From positions 1 through 57,441 of the forward strand of contig CALSML010000013.1 in the NCBI GenBank assembly GCA_943787445.1: DNA of 57,441 bases, in the 5' to 3' direction. This document shows positions 48,415 to 57,424 of this stretch, in pieces (the first letter of the stretch is position 1; each line of letters starts with the position of its first letter). The stretch is from an uncultured Alphaproteobacteria bacterium. Its GTDB lineage: Bacteria; Pseudomonadota; Alphaproteobacteria; UBA6615. The position numbers and the translations under genes are program-made. The notes below the pieces were generated by a model. The model did no database searches and was not told the DNA's origin. It saw only the letters and a list, made by a program, of their open reading frames with translations.

Positions 48415-49416
48415 GTGACGAGCAATTTGACAAATGAGTCGGCCCGTGTTGCGGCGATGTTCCGCAAGATGCTGGTGATCCGGGCCTTCGAGGAAGCCGC
48501 CGGAGAAAACTTCTTCGCCGGTTATGTCCGGGGATCGGTGCATCAGTATATCGGCGAGGAATCCATTGCGGTCGGGATCTGTGAAAATCTGCGCGACGAT
48601 GATTATTTGACCAGCAATCATCGTGGCCATGGTCATTCCATCGCGAAGGGTGCGGATCCCCGCGCCATGATGCTGGAACTTTTTGGCAAGGTCGGTGGCA
48701 CGAGCGACGGCAAGGGCGGGTCGATGCACATCGCCGATTTCTCCGTCGGCATGCTCGGTGCAAATGGCGTGATCGCGGATGGCTGCACCATCTCGGTGGG
48801 TGCGGCTCAGGCAGTGAAGCTTCTTGGACAGGACCGGATCGTCGTGAATTTCATCGGCGATGGCGGCATCAACCGCGGGCCGTTCATGGAAGCGCTCAAC
48901 TGGGCCAAAGTCTATGAACTGCCGGTTCTGTTTGTTTGTGAAAATAACCAGATCGCGGCCACGACGACCACGCGGCTGGTGACCGCCGGTGAAGGGATCG
49001 CCAGACGCGCCGAGAGCTTTGATGTGCCCGCGGTGACCATCGACGGGAATGACCTGTTCACGGTTGACGGCACGGCGGCACGGGTAATTTCAGAAATCCG
49101 CAATGGTTCGGGTCCGCAGCTCATTCAGGCTATGACCTATCGTCTGCGCGGGCATTTCGCCCATGACGACGCGGGATACCGCGAGCCGGGTGAAGCCGAA
49201 GCCGCGCTCGAACACGAGCCCATCCGGCGCACCGAATCCTGGTTGTGTGAGAACGGACTGAGCCAGGACGAACTCGATGCCATGCGGGCGGAGGTGACGG
49301 CTGAGATTGCCGGCTATGTGGACGACGCCATGCAGGCGGACTGGCCCGACCCGTCACTGGCGTTCACAGATGTTCAGGATGTCGGGGCGCCGAACATGCC
49401 GGGAGCAATCTCATGA
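48415..49416 (+). CDS. 2-oxoacid dehydrogenase E1 component, alpha subunit, set 2
   Basis: This intact 333-residue TPP-dependent alpha subunit starts at GTG 48415. It has GSVHQYIGEESIAVG, LTSNHRGHGHSIAKGADP, GGSMHIADFSVGMLGANGV and FIGDGGINRGPFMEALNWA with CENNQ closing the TPP motif. It is close in sequence to set 1, and the two operons are divergent and share a similar downstream beta gene. The two sets could form separate dehydrogenases or replace each other under different conditions. No lipoyl E2 is present. Confidence 0.9.
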   Translation: MTSNLTNESARVAAMFRKMLVIRAFEEAAGENFFAGYVRGSVHQYIGEESIAVGICENLRDDDYLTSNHRGHGHSIAKGADPRAMMLELFGKVGGTSDGKGGSMHIADFSVGMLGANGVIADGCTISVGAAQAVKLLGQDRIVVNFIGDGGINRGPFMEALNWAKVYELPVLFVCENNQIAATTTTRLVTAGEGIARRAESFDVPAVTIDGNDLFTVDGTAARVISEIRNGSGPQLIQAMTYRLRGHFAHDDAGYREPGEAEAALEHEPIRRTESWLCENGLSQDELDAMRAEVTAEIAGYVDDAMQADWPDPSLAFTDVQDVGAPNMPGAIS

Positions 49417-50378
49417 GCGAGATGACCTATGCACAGGCTGCGCGACTGGGCCTGCAGGAAGAAATGCGCCGGGATCCGACCGTCTGGGCGCTGGGCGAAG
49501 ACCTTGGCTACGAAGGCGGTATGGCGGGGCAGTACAGTGATCTGCAGGCCGAATTCGGAGCGGACCGGATTGTCGACACGCCCATTTCGGAATCGACCAT
49601 CATGGGTGCTGCGGTCGGTGCGGCGCTGGCCGGAACCCGACCCATCGCCGAACTGCGATTTTCGGATTTCGCCATGTGCGCGGTGGACGAGCTGGTCAAC
49701 CAGGCCGCCAAGGCGCGGTACATGTTCGGAGGTCAGGCGCGGGTGCCGATGGTCGCGCGGATGCCCATTGGAATCCGCGGCGGCATCGCCGCACAGCATT
49801 CCCAGTCACCGGAGGCCTGGTATACCCATGTGCCGGGGCTGGTCGTTGTGACGCCGGGTACACCGGCGGAAAATCGCGGTCTGCTCAAGGCGGCAATTCG
49901 GTGCGATGATCCGGTGGTCTATATGGAGCACAAGGGTCTGTGGGGCGTGACAGGGGAGGTTGATGAGAATGATCCATCCGAAATTCCCCTCGGCGTTGCC
50001 CGTACGGTTCGCGACGGCCGCGACATCACCATCGTCAGTTGGGCTGCACAGGTGGGGGTTGCGGCCGAAGCCGCCGAAGCCCTTGCCAGTGAGGGCATAT
50101 CGGCCGAAATCATCGATCTGCGTACATTGTGGCCATGGGATCGGGACACGGTGATGGCCTCGGTTGCGAGAACCGGCCGCCTTCTGGTGGTGCATGAAGC
50201 AGTTCGTGTCGGCGGCTTTGGTGGCGAAATCGCGGCCGAGGTGGCAGAGGAACTCGGCGTGCCCGTGGCGCGTCTGGGAGGTGAGCGGATACCAATCCCG
50301 TTCTCGATCCCGCTGGAGGAAGCATACAAGATCAAGGCTGACCGCATTGCTGCCCGGGTCCGGGAGATGCCGGCCTAG
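49413..50378 (+). CDS. 2-oxoacid dehydrogenase E1 component, beta subunit, set 2
   Basis: This intact 321-residue beta subunit overlaps the alpha gene by ATGA. It has AALGLQEEMRRDP-like YAQAARLGLQEEMRRDP, GEDLGYEGGMAGQY, DTPISESTIMGAAVGAALAG, RYMFGGQARVPMVARMP and AQHSQSPEAWYTHVPGL. The C-terminal half has VIDLRTLWPWDRDTV. The aligned blocks show the same order as set 1. The last codons meet a convergent minus-strand gene whose stop is at 50375. Confidence 0.9.
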   Translation: MSEMTYAQAARLGLQEEMRRDPTVWALGEDLGYEGGMAGQYSDLQAEFGADRIVDTPISESTIMGAAVGAALAGTRPIAELRFSDFAMCAVDELVNQAAKARYMFGGQARVPMVARMPIGIRGGIAAQHSQSPEAWYTHVPGLVVVTPGTPAENRGLLKAAIRCDDPVVYMEHKGLWGVTGEVDENDPSEIPLGVARTVRDGRDITIVSWAAQVGVAAEAAEALASEGISAEIIDLRTLWPWDRDTVMASVARTGRLLVVHEAVRVGGFGGEIAAEVAEELGVPVARLGGERIPIPFSIPLEEAYKIKADRIAARVREMPA

Positions 50379-51185
50379 TCGGCACTCTGTGTGCTGTCGA
50401 TCATCTGTTGCACGAAATCCCGGCAGGTCATCCGGATGCGGGCGCCGCGGCGGCGGGCGGTTTCGTTGATATGTGAGATGATGCCATCCTCATAGGTGGA
50501 GCGGGCATCGCCAATCCGTGCGCTTTCGGCCGACACTGTCGCACCGGCGATATTGCGGGTGTCGAGATCGGGCAGGCGCGACGGGTCGCTGGCACCCGCA
50601 TCATTGAAAATTGCTGCGAGCGCGTCCGGGCGTGAGCCCCAGCTTGGCGAGTCCCGCAGAAGGTCCCCATGGGATGCGGTGACGACGATCTGTCCTTCGT
50701 CTTCAGGTTGTACCAGCGAGGTTGAATCACAGCCCATGACCTTCGGCCCCTCCGGCGTGTCCTGCAAAACAAAGCGGGCCTCGGCATAGCCCGGCACTTC
50801 GCCTCCGGCGCCTTTGGCGGTCTGCATGGCCCGGGCGCAGACCATGGTAGGCTGGCCTACGGCACAACCGGCCTGACTGGCAGTCTGGTTCACATGGCTG
50901 ATCACACCTGTTTCGGCCATCGCCTGACCGTCGCCAATCCGTGCGGTTCGGTAGTCGATCGTGGCCCCGGCAATGCTCAGCCCATCGAGATAGGGCAGTG
51001 CGGATATCCCGGCCTGATCCTTTCCGATTCCGGCATCGTGCAGGATGATTCCGCGAATTCCCACACGTGCGGCAAGATATCCGGCATAGGCGCCGCCATG
51101 AGACGCGGCGATGGCAATTTTTTCTGAAATCGCGCCGTTCGAATTTTGTTACCGAATCAAGGATGAGGACTTCATTTTTATTCAT
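50375..51185 (-). CDS. Uncharacterised protein made of two repeated domains (one frameshift)
   Basis: The protein of about 270 residues begins MNKNEVLILDSVT. Its two halves, each of about 100 residues, are clearly related. Half 1 reads ASHGGAYAGYLAARVG, IILHDAGIGKDQAGI, IAGATIDYRTARIGDG and GVISHVNQTASQAG. Half 2 reads ASHGDLLRDS, AIFNDAGASDPSRL, IAGATVSAESARIGDA and GIISHINETARRRG, and both end near a cysteine (CARAM; CRDF). A frameshift at an AAAA run near 51150 hides the start of half 1. No signal peptide or membrane helix is seen. The conserved ASHG, DAG, GAT, ARIGD and ISHxN motifs suggest a metabolite-binding or enzymatic fold, but I do not recognise a characterised family. It is convergent with E1beta set 2 and followed by an IS remnant. 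Confidence 0.6.
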
Positions 51186-51258
51186 ATCGGACTTCTGGCG
51201 GAAGATGTGGGGCACGGGAAATGGTTAGCAAGTTATTAAAACACCCTGCGTCAACGTA

Positions 51259-51602
51259 TGACCTGCCCCCACTGACTGGTCCGATTTAAATGTTAGTGCA
51301 TCATTCTTTTGACCTCCATAGGCATGATGCTTTCCGGTGCCGGTGGCCTGTATCCGGGGGCTGAGTGTGGGCGCTTCGTGTTGTAGTGCCGTCGCCACTG
51401 CTCAATCACGTTCCGGGCTTCATTGAGGCTGTAGAAGATCTCTCCGTTCAGGAGCTCGTCGCGGAACCGGGCATTGAAGCTCTCGCAGTATCCGTTCTCC
51501 CAAGGTGACCCCGGTTCGATGTAGAGCGTCTTCACGCCCACCTTCGGCAACCAGTCCCGAACGGCAAGGGCCATGAACTCGGCACCGTTGTCAGATAAGT
51601 TG
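51259..51602 (-). mobile_element. IS3-family (IS407-like) insertion sequence remnant
   Basis: The end at 51259 reads TGACCTGCCCCC followed by ACTGACTGGTCC, a typical IS407-group terminal inverted repeat. Inside, the 3' part of the transposase gene is present. The rest of the element, including orfA and the other terminus, is absent: the transposase homology stops near 51600, just upstream of the SDNG motif. It lies between the uncharacterised two-domain gene and the sortase locus and marks a rearrangement point. Confidence 0.78.
51293..51602 (-). pseudogene. IS3-family transposase (OrfB), C-terminal fragment
   Basis: About 103 codons of a DDE integrase-core transposase remain. The second aspartate is in [16 protein letters not shown] and the glutamate in [21 protein letters not shown]; the final stretch [22 protein letters not shown] is strongly conserved in this IS group. 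The upstream frame continues open to 51721 but has no transposase similarity, so the fragment is truncated at about 51600 and cannot be active. Confidence 0.85.
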
Positions 51603-51898
51603 CCGGTCGCCACGATGCACGAGAAGGACATCGAAGAGGCGACCCATCGCCCGACATTACACAGCGAGCGAGAATTACCTCCATACCCTGTTGGCAATAT
51701 TGCTAAAAAATTGCCAACCACCTCGCAACGTCTTGCGCCATGCAGTGCGATCGAAGGCTGTTAGGGGACAGCTAAGATAAAGAAGGGCTCTGCAAATCCA
51801 GGGGCTATTCACTAGACACCCTCAAATCGCCCTGATTGCGAACTAAGTTTCGCCCAGCTTTGGAAGTTTTATGACGTCCTCACACTAGAGGACATTGC
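51603..51898 (+). other. Intergenic region with no recognised gene
   Basis: This stretch joins the truncated IS to the sortase substrate gene. A 63-codon plus-strand open frame (51573-51764, ending SAIEGC) overlaps it but shows no convincing family features. The AGAGGA ribosome site at 51887-51892 serves the ATG at 51899. No clear -10/-35 pair or terminator was found. Confidence 0.5.
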
Positions 51899-54192
51899 AT
51901 GTTGAATTACACCGCCCTCCGCCCCTCGGTTCTCAGCCGACCAGATCTGTCCGGCCCCCATCGAAAATTAGCGCGCGGCATTCGCCTGACAACGATTGTC
52001 GCCGGCCTAGCTTGTGACGGTCGCGATCCTTGCCGCACTGACCAGTGTAGCGGTCGCGCAGACCGCACCAACCTCGGAGAAGCGGGCCTGTCGGGTTGTT
52101 CTTTCAGTCAGATCTAACAACGGACATCTTTGCCGCACCAACGTTGTCCTCGGATGTCGTGATCGACATTTCTGGCGAGATTGCTCGGGTGAACATCCGG
52201 CAGAGGTTCCGCAATCCATCGGAAGTGTGGCTCGAAGGTGTTTACGTCTTCCCCTTGCCCGAACGCGCAGCCGTTGACCGGCTTACCCTGCGCATTGGTG
52301 CACGTGAGTTCGAAGGCGAGATCTTCGAGAAGAAAGAAGCGGAGCGTGTTTATCGTGAAGCGGCTGATGCCGGTCGACAGGCGTCTCTGCTGTCTAGCGC
52401 CCGCCCGAACGTCTTTTCGACGCGCGTGGCAAATATCGGTCCGGGCGAGGAAATCGTTATCGAGATTGAATATCAGGATCGCATTCGCTTTGACGATGGT
52501 GCTTACAGCTACCGGTTTCCCCTTGTTGTTACCCCGCGCTACACGCCTGGGACAACGCCCGACCTTGTGGTGGTTCCACCCGCCCCGCGCGAGGACAAAT
52601 GGCCGGAGATGGAAACAATTAAGTTCGGGGTAGGTAGATCTGATCAGCCGAAAACTTCTCCCCGAGACATCTTCGGGCCGGTGCGTAACACTGAGGACGG
52701 TTCTATCAATTTGGTGTCCCTAGCGGTCCTGTTGGACGCCGGATTTGGGCTCGCAGAGATCGGCGCGCCGAACCACGACATCACGATTACCCGAGACGGC
52801 GAAACACGGGCGATTGTCACATTGGCAGCTGGCAGCGTTCCAGCTGCTCAGGATTTTGTTCTTAACTGGACGCCAGTAAGTAACAGCATGCCAATGGCGG
52901 GTCTGTTTACGGAAACTGTCGACGGCTCAACACATCTGGTGACCACCGTCCTGCCGCCGCAGAACATCGACCCGACCATCACTATGATCCCGCGCGACAT
53001 CGTGCTCATTCTTGATAAATCCGGCTCAATGCACGGAACAGCTATCACACAGGCAAAACAGGCTATTCGGCTGGCGATTTCACGGCTTCCTAAAGACGCG
53101 CGCTTCAACCTTATCGCTTTCGATAATGCCGCAAGCTCGGTTTTTAATAGTTTGCAGCCAGCGAATGAGAAGTTCATCACTAGGGCTTTCGAGGCACTCG
53201 ACCGGCTCGAGGCTAACGGCGGGACAGAGATGCGCGAGGCGCTCGATCTTGCGTTGGGTAGCCCGCGCCAGTCCGGGCGCCTGATGCAGGTCGTCTTCCT
53301 GACAGATGGTGCGGTCAGCAATGAACGCGAATTGTTGGACCTGATAAATCGCCGACTGGGCGATGCCCGACTCTTTACGGTAGGCATCGGACCAGCTCCC
53401 AACGGCTTCTTCATGCGTCGAGCGGCTGAAGCAGGACGTGGCACCTTCACCTATATTGACGACCCGCGAGAGCTCGACGATCGCGTTTCTTCCCTGCTTC
53501 GAAAATTGGAACGTCCCGCACTCACGGATCTGAGCTTGACCTGGGACCTGCCCGGAGCGGATGTCCCGGAGACCTACCCTGTCCGCATTCCTGATCTCTA
53601 TTACGGGGAACCCATCACCTTTGCGACGAAGCTTGCCGGAACGAATGTGGCAAGTCTTTCGGGAACACTAAAAATCAAAGGACGCCGTGGCCAGGAGGAT
53701 TGGACGATGGATCTCGACCTTGCGGCATTGCGAACTGCAAAAGGAGTTGCCGCTGTGTGGGCGCGCTCCAAAATTGCTGACCTAGAGGCACAGCAAGGCC
53801 AGACAGAAGCCGAACGGGACCGTGCCCGCGATCAAATGGTAGAGACCGCGCTGACCTATCAACTGGTTACGCAGTTTACGAGCCTTGTAGCTGTGGACGA
53901 CACCGAGGTCGCGCGCCCGCAGGGGGCGCCGCTGGCGCAGACTGAAATCAAGCGAAACCTTCCCGTAGGCATGAGTATGGACAAGGTGTTCGGTACAAAA
54001 GCCTTCGGCAAAGGTGGCATGACGCCTGTTCAGGACAGCATGTTTCAGAATACCGCCTTTCGTCAGGCCGTCGGGCTGCCGGTTACTGCAACCCCCGCGA
54101 CCCAGATGGCGATTTCTGGCGGTCTCGCAATTGCGCTGGCGCTACTACTGCTCATACTTCGTCGGTATCGTATCGGCAGGCGCGCAGCGTGA
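51899..54192 (+). CDS. Marine proteobacterial-type sortase target protein (VIT and VWA domains; frameshifted near the start)
   Basis: This secreted, envelope-anchored protein has about 763 residues. The N-terminal signal peptide is read in two frames: MLNYTALRPSVLSRPDLS and ARGIRLTTIVAGLA, then VAILAALTSVAVAQTAP, with shifts near 52013 and 52085. The main frame has a VIT domain from about 52105 (VVIDISGEIARVNIRQRFRN; RPNVFSTRVANIGPGE). A VWA domain follows with the metal-ion site DKSGSM at 53014-53031 and TDGAVSNE. The C-terminal sorting signal is LPVTATP at 54076, a hydrophobic helix and a basic tail RRYRIGRRAA. The cognate sortase gene overlaps its stop. This matches the marine proteobacterial sortase/substrate pair, in which one sortase serves one substrate. 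Confidence 0.9.
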
Positions 54193-54827
54193 GGTGGCGT
54201 GGCGTAGGGCGACGCCATGCATATATCGTCGCTGTTGCGGTTTTGCTGGCTTTCGGAGCCTGGCAAGTTGGCGGCGCTGTCTGGATACACGGGAAAGCTT
54301 TGGTGGCGCAGATGCTTCTGGAGCGCGGTTGGAACGCTCGTCTTGCCGGGCAGGATGAAAACGCCGCCAAACCCTGGCCGTGGGCGGACACTGCCCCGAT
54401 CGGGCGACTGCATGTCCCACGTCTGAAAATCAACCAGGTCGTTCTAGCAGGTGCAAGCGGCCGAACATTGGCCTTCGGTCCCGGCCATTTGAGCGGCACA
54501 GCCTTACCCGGAAGCCGGGGCCACAGCATCGTATCTGGGCATAGGGATACACATTTTACGTTCTTGCGGGACCTGATCCCCGACGATGAGGTGCATATCC
54601 AGCGAAGCGATGGTAAAATCGTTATCTACCGCGTCACAGGTCATCAGGTAGTGGACGCGCGTCTGGCTACGTTCACCGACACCCCTGACCGGTCCACGCT
54701 GACACTTGTCACGTGTTATCCGTTTGACGCACTCGATACGAGTGGTCCGCTTCGCTATGTCGTTTTTACAGAATCCGTGGAGCCATCTGATCAAGAATGG
54801 TCCAGAACTTGGGGGTTAGACAGCTAG
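54189..54827 (+). CDS. Class GN (marine proteobacterial-type) sortase
   Basis: This 212-residue membrane-anchored transpeptidase has an N-terminal helix at about residues 11-31. The catalytic residues are H118 in SGHRDTHF, C176 in LVTCYPFD and R189 in GPLRYVVF, all in the expected order. It starts at GTG 54189, which overlaps the substrate's TGA (GTGA), so substrate and enzyme are translationally coupled. It should cleave the LPVTATP motif of the neighbouring protein and attach it to an envelope acceptor. The frame is intact. The family is known from other proteobacteria, and the acceptor is not established. Confidence 0.92.
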   Translation: MRWRGVGRRHAYIVAVAVLLAFGAWQVGGAVWIHGKALVAQMLLERGWNARLAGQDENAAKPWPWADTAPIGRLHVPRLKINQVVLAGASGRTLAFGPGHLSGTALPGSRGHSIVSGHRDTHFTFLRDLIPDDEVHIQRSDGKIVIYRVTGHQVVDARLATFTDTPDRSTLTLVTCYPFDALDTSGPLRYVVFTESVEPSDQEWSRTWGLDS

Positions 54828-55719
54828 CTTGGCCGTCACAGGTGAGGGGAGCCGATATTTTGATCGCGACCTGATGCTAGTGGCTTGCTGGCCCATCAAG
54901 GCAGCACGGTCGCCGTCGGACACCCAGTCGCCCTGGCGAAACGCCTCAACCCCGTCCTCATAGCTCAGAAGTTCGACCGCGCGGGTCCAGTCCGTGCCCC
55001 ACATGCAGCGTTCGACGCCGAAGCTGTCGAGAATCCGGTCGCACGGGCTCGCGGATATCCGTGCAAAGGGGAAAGCCTCCCGTGACAGGGTGCCCGCGCC
55101 GCTGATCTTGACGCTGACGTTCTCGAATTCGGCCAGCGCCAGCAGATTGGGGCAGCTCGGCCCAGCCATCGGCGGGGGCCGGCGGGTGGAAGGGTTGGAC
55201 GAGACCCATGTGATCCATCGACCAGCGCAGACATCGGGGAATTGCGCGGCGAGGCGGGCGACCTGCGCGTGGCGCTGGGTGCAGTAGACGTTCACCGGTA
55301 CATCGTGGTGGCCGGCGGCTGCGAGCAGGCGGGCGATGCCGGCTCTCTCCAGCCGGCATCGGAAATACCGTGGGCCAGCAGCAGGCGAATCCCGACGGTG
55401 CCGTCCTTCGCCACCCAGTCCGCGACCTTCTCCCCGACCGCGGGGTCCGCCGCGTCGAAGGGCGTGACCAGCCCGAACCGGCCGGGATATTTGGCGGCAT
55501 GGACCTCGAGGGCGAAGCTCGGGTCGTAGCGATACATGGTGTAGGCCGAGACGAGGATGGCGCCGTCGACCCCGACCGCGTCCATCGCCGCCACCATCTC
55601 TTCAGGACCATTGGCCGAGGGCGGTCCGGTGAGCACGGCGGCCCACGGCCGTGCCGGGATGGTCGTGCCTCGTAGGCGTGCACCTGCGCATCGATGATCG
55701 GCTTTTTGTCGTCTGGCAT
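54816..55719 (-). CDS. Amidohydrolase family protein (TIM-barrel; several frameshifts)
   Basis: This metal-dependent hydrolase of the amidohydrolase-2 (ACMSD/lactonase-like) group has about 300 residues when reassembled. The N-terminus reads KKPIIDAQVHAYE, where the HxY replaces the more usual HxH metal motif. Other readable blocks are AMDAVGVDGAILVSAYTMYRYDPSF, YPGRFGLVTPFDAADPAVGEKV, the metal-region segment ENVSVKISGAGTLSREAFP, FGVERCMWGTDWTRAV and LSYEDGVEAFRQGDWVSDGDRAALMG. At least four frameshifts lie between 55170 and 55660. It is convergent with the sortase gene, overlapping it by about 12 bases. The substrate is unknown. Confidence 0.75.
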
Positions 55720-55741
55720 CGCGTCGTCTCCTCTGGCCGTC

Positions 55742-56644
55742 TCAGCGGTCTCGACGGAGATCCTGCAGGATGGCCCGGGTCGTGAAATCCGAAATCCGGT
55801 GATCGGCGTGGCTTTCGTCGATCAGGACCTCGAACCTGCCTGCCATTGCCGTTTTCGACGTGACCGCATTCTGGACTTCGCTCTTGTAGAGGTCGCTGCG
55901 GATACCGTTGAAGCAGCACCGGTCGTAGCGGTTGAACACCTGAACCTGCGCGCGCTCGGCGCCGGCCGCGCCCAGTGCGAACATTTCGAGATGGTTCGCG
56001 GCCGCCATCAGGGGCGGATAGGACGGCGGGCTGTCGGGCAGGATTTCCTGCCCCCGCCGCATGAAGTTCGGGCAGACCCCCGCAATGGGGTAGCTGCGTT
56101 CGATGTCCGGGAATGACCGCCGCCGACAGCATGGTCAGAAACCCGCCCATCGAGAACCCCGACCATATCCACCGATTTCGTAGCCATGAATTTCGTCGCG
56201 CATAGCGTCCAGCGCGCCGACGATCGGGTCCAGGTGATATTTCAAGGGGCCGCTCGAAAGTGCGACATCTGATGGAAGATGTTCGACTTTGCGGGACCGG
56301 CGCGCCGCCGGAAGCACGCCGTCCTGATCGGAGTCCACAAACGCCAGCGTGCCGCCATGGCCTCAGAGCGTTGATGGCGAGAACATCGTACCCGTCGGCC
56401 AGCAAGCGCGCTGAGGAAACCGGACATGCGGTCGATGGGGTCTCCGAAGCCGTGATGGTAGATCACCAGCCGGTTCCGAGGCGTTCGGTGATCGCGCCAG
56501 ATACGGCCAGGAGCTCAGCCCCAGACCCGGTTCGAAATATCAGTTTGGATCAGCTTGGGTGCCGTCGGGCAGGTCGCCGAGAAACATGTCCCGGGTACCG
56601 GTCTCGACTCTTTGTCGGGGCCACGGTGCCCGGGTAGCCGTCAT
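55742..56644 (-). CDS. Alpha/beta hydrolase (several frameshifts)
   Basis: The serine hydrolase-fold protein has about 300 residues in pieces. LVIYHHGFGDPIDRMSGFLSALL carries the oxyanion-hole HG region, LADGYDVLAINALR follows, and GFSMGGFLTMLSAAVIP holds the nucleophile elbow G-F-S-M-G. The C-terminal frame continues CPNFMRRGQEILPDSPPSYPP and ends with DESHADHRISDFTTRAIL, which contains a plausible catalytic histidine. Breaks occur near 56110-56160, 56330, 56370 and 56480. The likely start is ATG 56644. The substrate is unknown; related proteins include esterases and dienelactone hydrolases. It is followed on the same strand by the amidohydrolase gene, 23 bases on. Confidence 0.65.
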
Positions 56645-56955
56645 GCGCCCCAGATCACTTCGATCAGTCTCGATCGTGTTGCCTTCCGGGATTGCCGATC
56701 ACGTCGGGTCGGATGAGGCTGGCCACATTCGTCTTGCGAAGCTCGGGGTCGATGCTTCTCGTACAGATACGAGATCCGGGCGCCTTCAGGCGTCCGATAC
56801 ACCACCCGGGTCGGGTCGTAGTGGTGGATGGCAATCTCGACGATGCCCGCCAGATATCGCGAGACCCAGGACGGTGAGCAGCGACGCGTCGCCAGAACGT
56901 CTTCGACTGGCAGGATGGTTTTCATATGCGTCAGGACGGCTGCGTCCGGGTTCAC
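56641..56955 (-). CDS. Unrecognised small protein
   Basis: A GTG at 56955 begins an open frame of 104 codons with the readable stretch MKTILPVEDVLATRRCSPSW, then VSRYLAGIVEIAIHHYDPTR and VVYRTPEGARISYLYEKH. An alternative frame after about 56765 gives ELRKTNVASLIRPDVIGNPG and stops at 56664, and looks equally natural, so a frameshift is likely. The long frame's TGA overlaps the hydrolase start (ATGA). No family is recognised. Confidence 0.5.
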   Translation of the reverse strand: MNPDAAVLTHMKTILPVEDVLATRRCSPSWVSRYLAGIVEIAIHHYDPTRVVYRTPEGARISYLYEKHRPRASQDECGQPHPTRRDRQSRKATRSRLIEVIWGA

Positions 56956-57016
56956 AGGTCATTCGAGATGCGCCAGTGTATCCCGGATGACGGCCAAACC
57001 TGAATGACGCCGCGTG

Positions 57017-57424
57017 TCAGGCTTCGCTGGCGGACTCTTTCTTCGTGTATTTCGCCGGTCGGGTCACCGTGCGGTTCCGTCTCGCCCATGATGAGCTGGT
57101 CGAAGACCGTTCCCACGTTTTTCATGCGGGCGACGTATCTTTCCCGCTCGATGCAGCCGCAGCCGTATCAGCTTCCATGATGTCGTCGTGCTTGCCCTGA
57201 CGGATGTCGAGAACGGCCCGCTGAATGCGGCGGTCCGTCATGTTGCCGCGCTTGATCTCCTCGCAGACCAGCAGCACCTGGGCTTCGAAAATCGTGTCGT
57301 CGGTGCCTCAGGGCCCGCGTGCATCGTCGGGATTGTTGGCAACCCAGTCCTGAATCAGCGCCGCGCAGTCTGCATGGAGCTTTTGCGGATCAACCGGTGA
57401 AGCGGTGGCAGATGTGTCGGGCAT
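57017..57424 (-). CDS. Unrecognised protein (frameshifted)
   Basis: From ATG 57424 the minus strand reads MPDTSATASPVDPQKLHADC, then ALIQDWVANNPDDA. After a shift it reads TIFEAQVLLVCEEIKRGNMTD and RIQRAVLDIRQGKHDD, then YVARMKNVGTVFDQLIMGE. A last frame ends TRPAKYTKKESASEA at TGA 57017-57019. The assembled length would be about 136 residues, mostly helical, without membrane segments. At least three frameshifts are needed. No family is recognised, and the function is open. Confidence 0.4.

Noticed and set aside
51573-51764. 63-codon plus-strand open frame overlapping the IS remnant
   Set aside because: It begins antisense to the transposase fragment and shows no family features.
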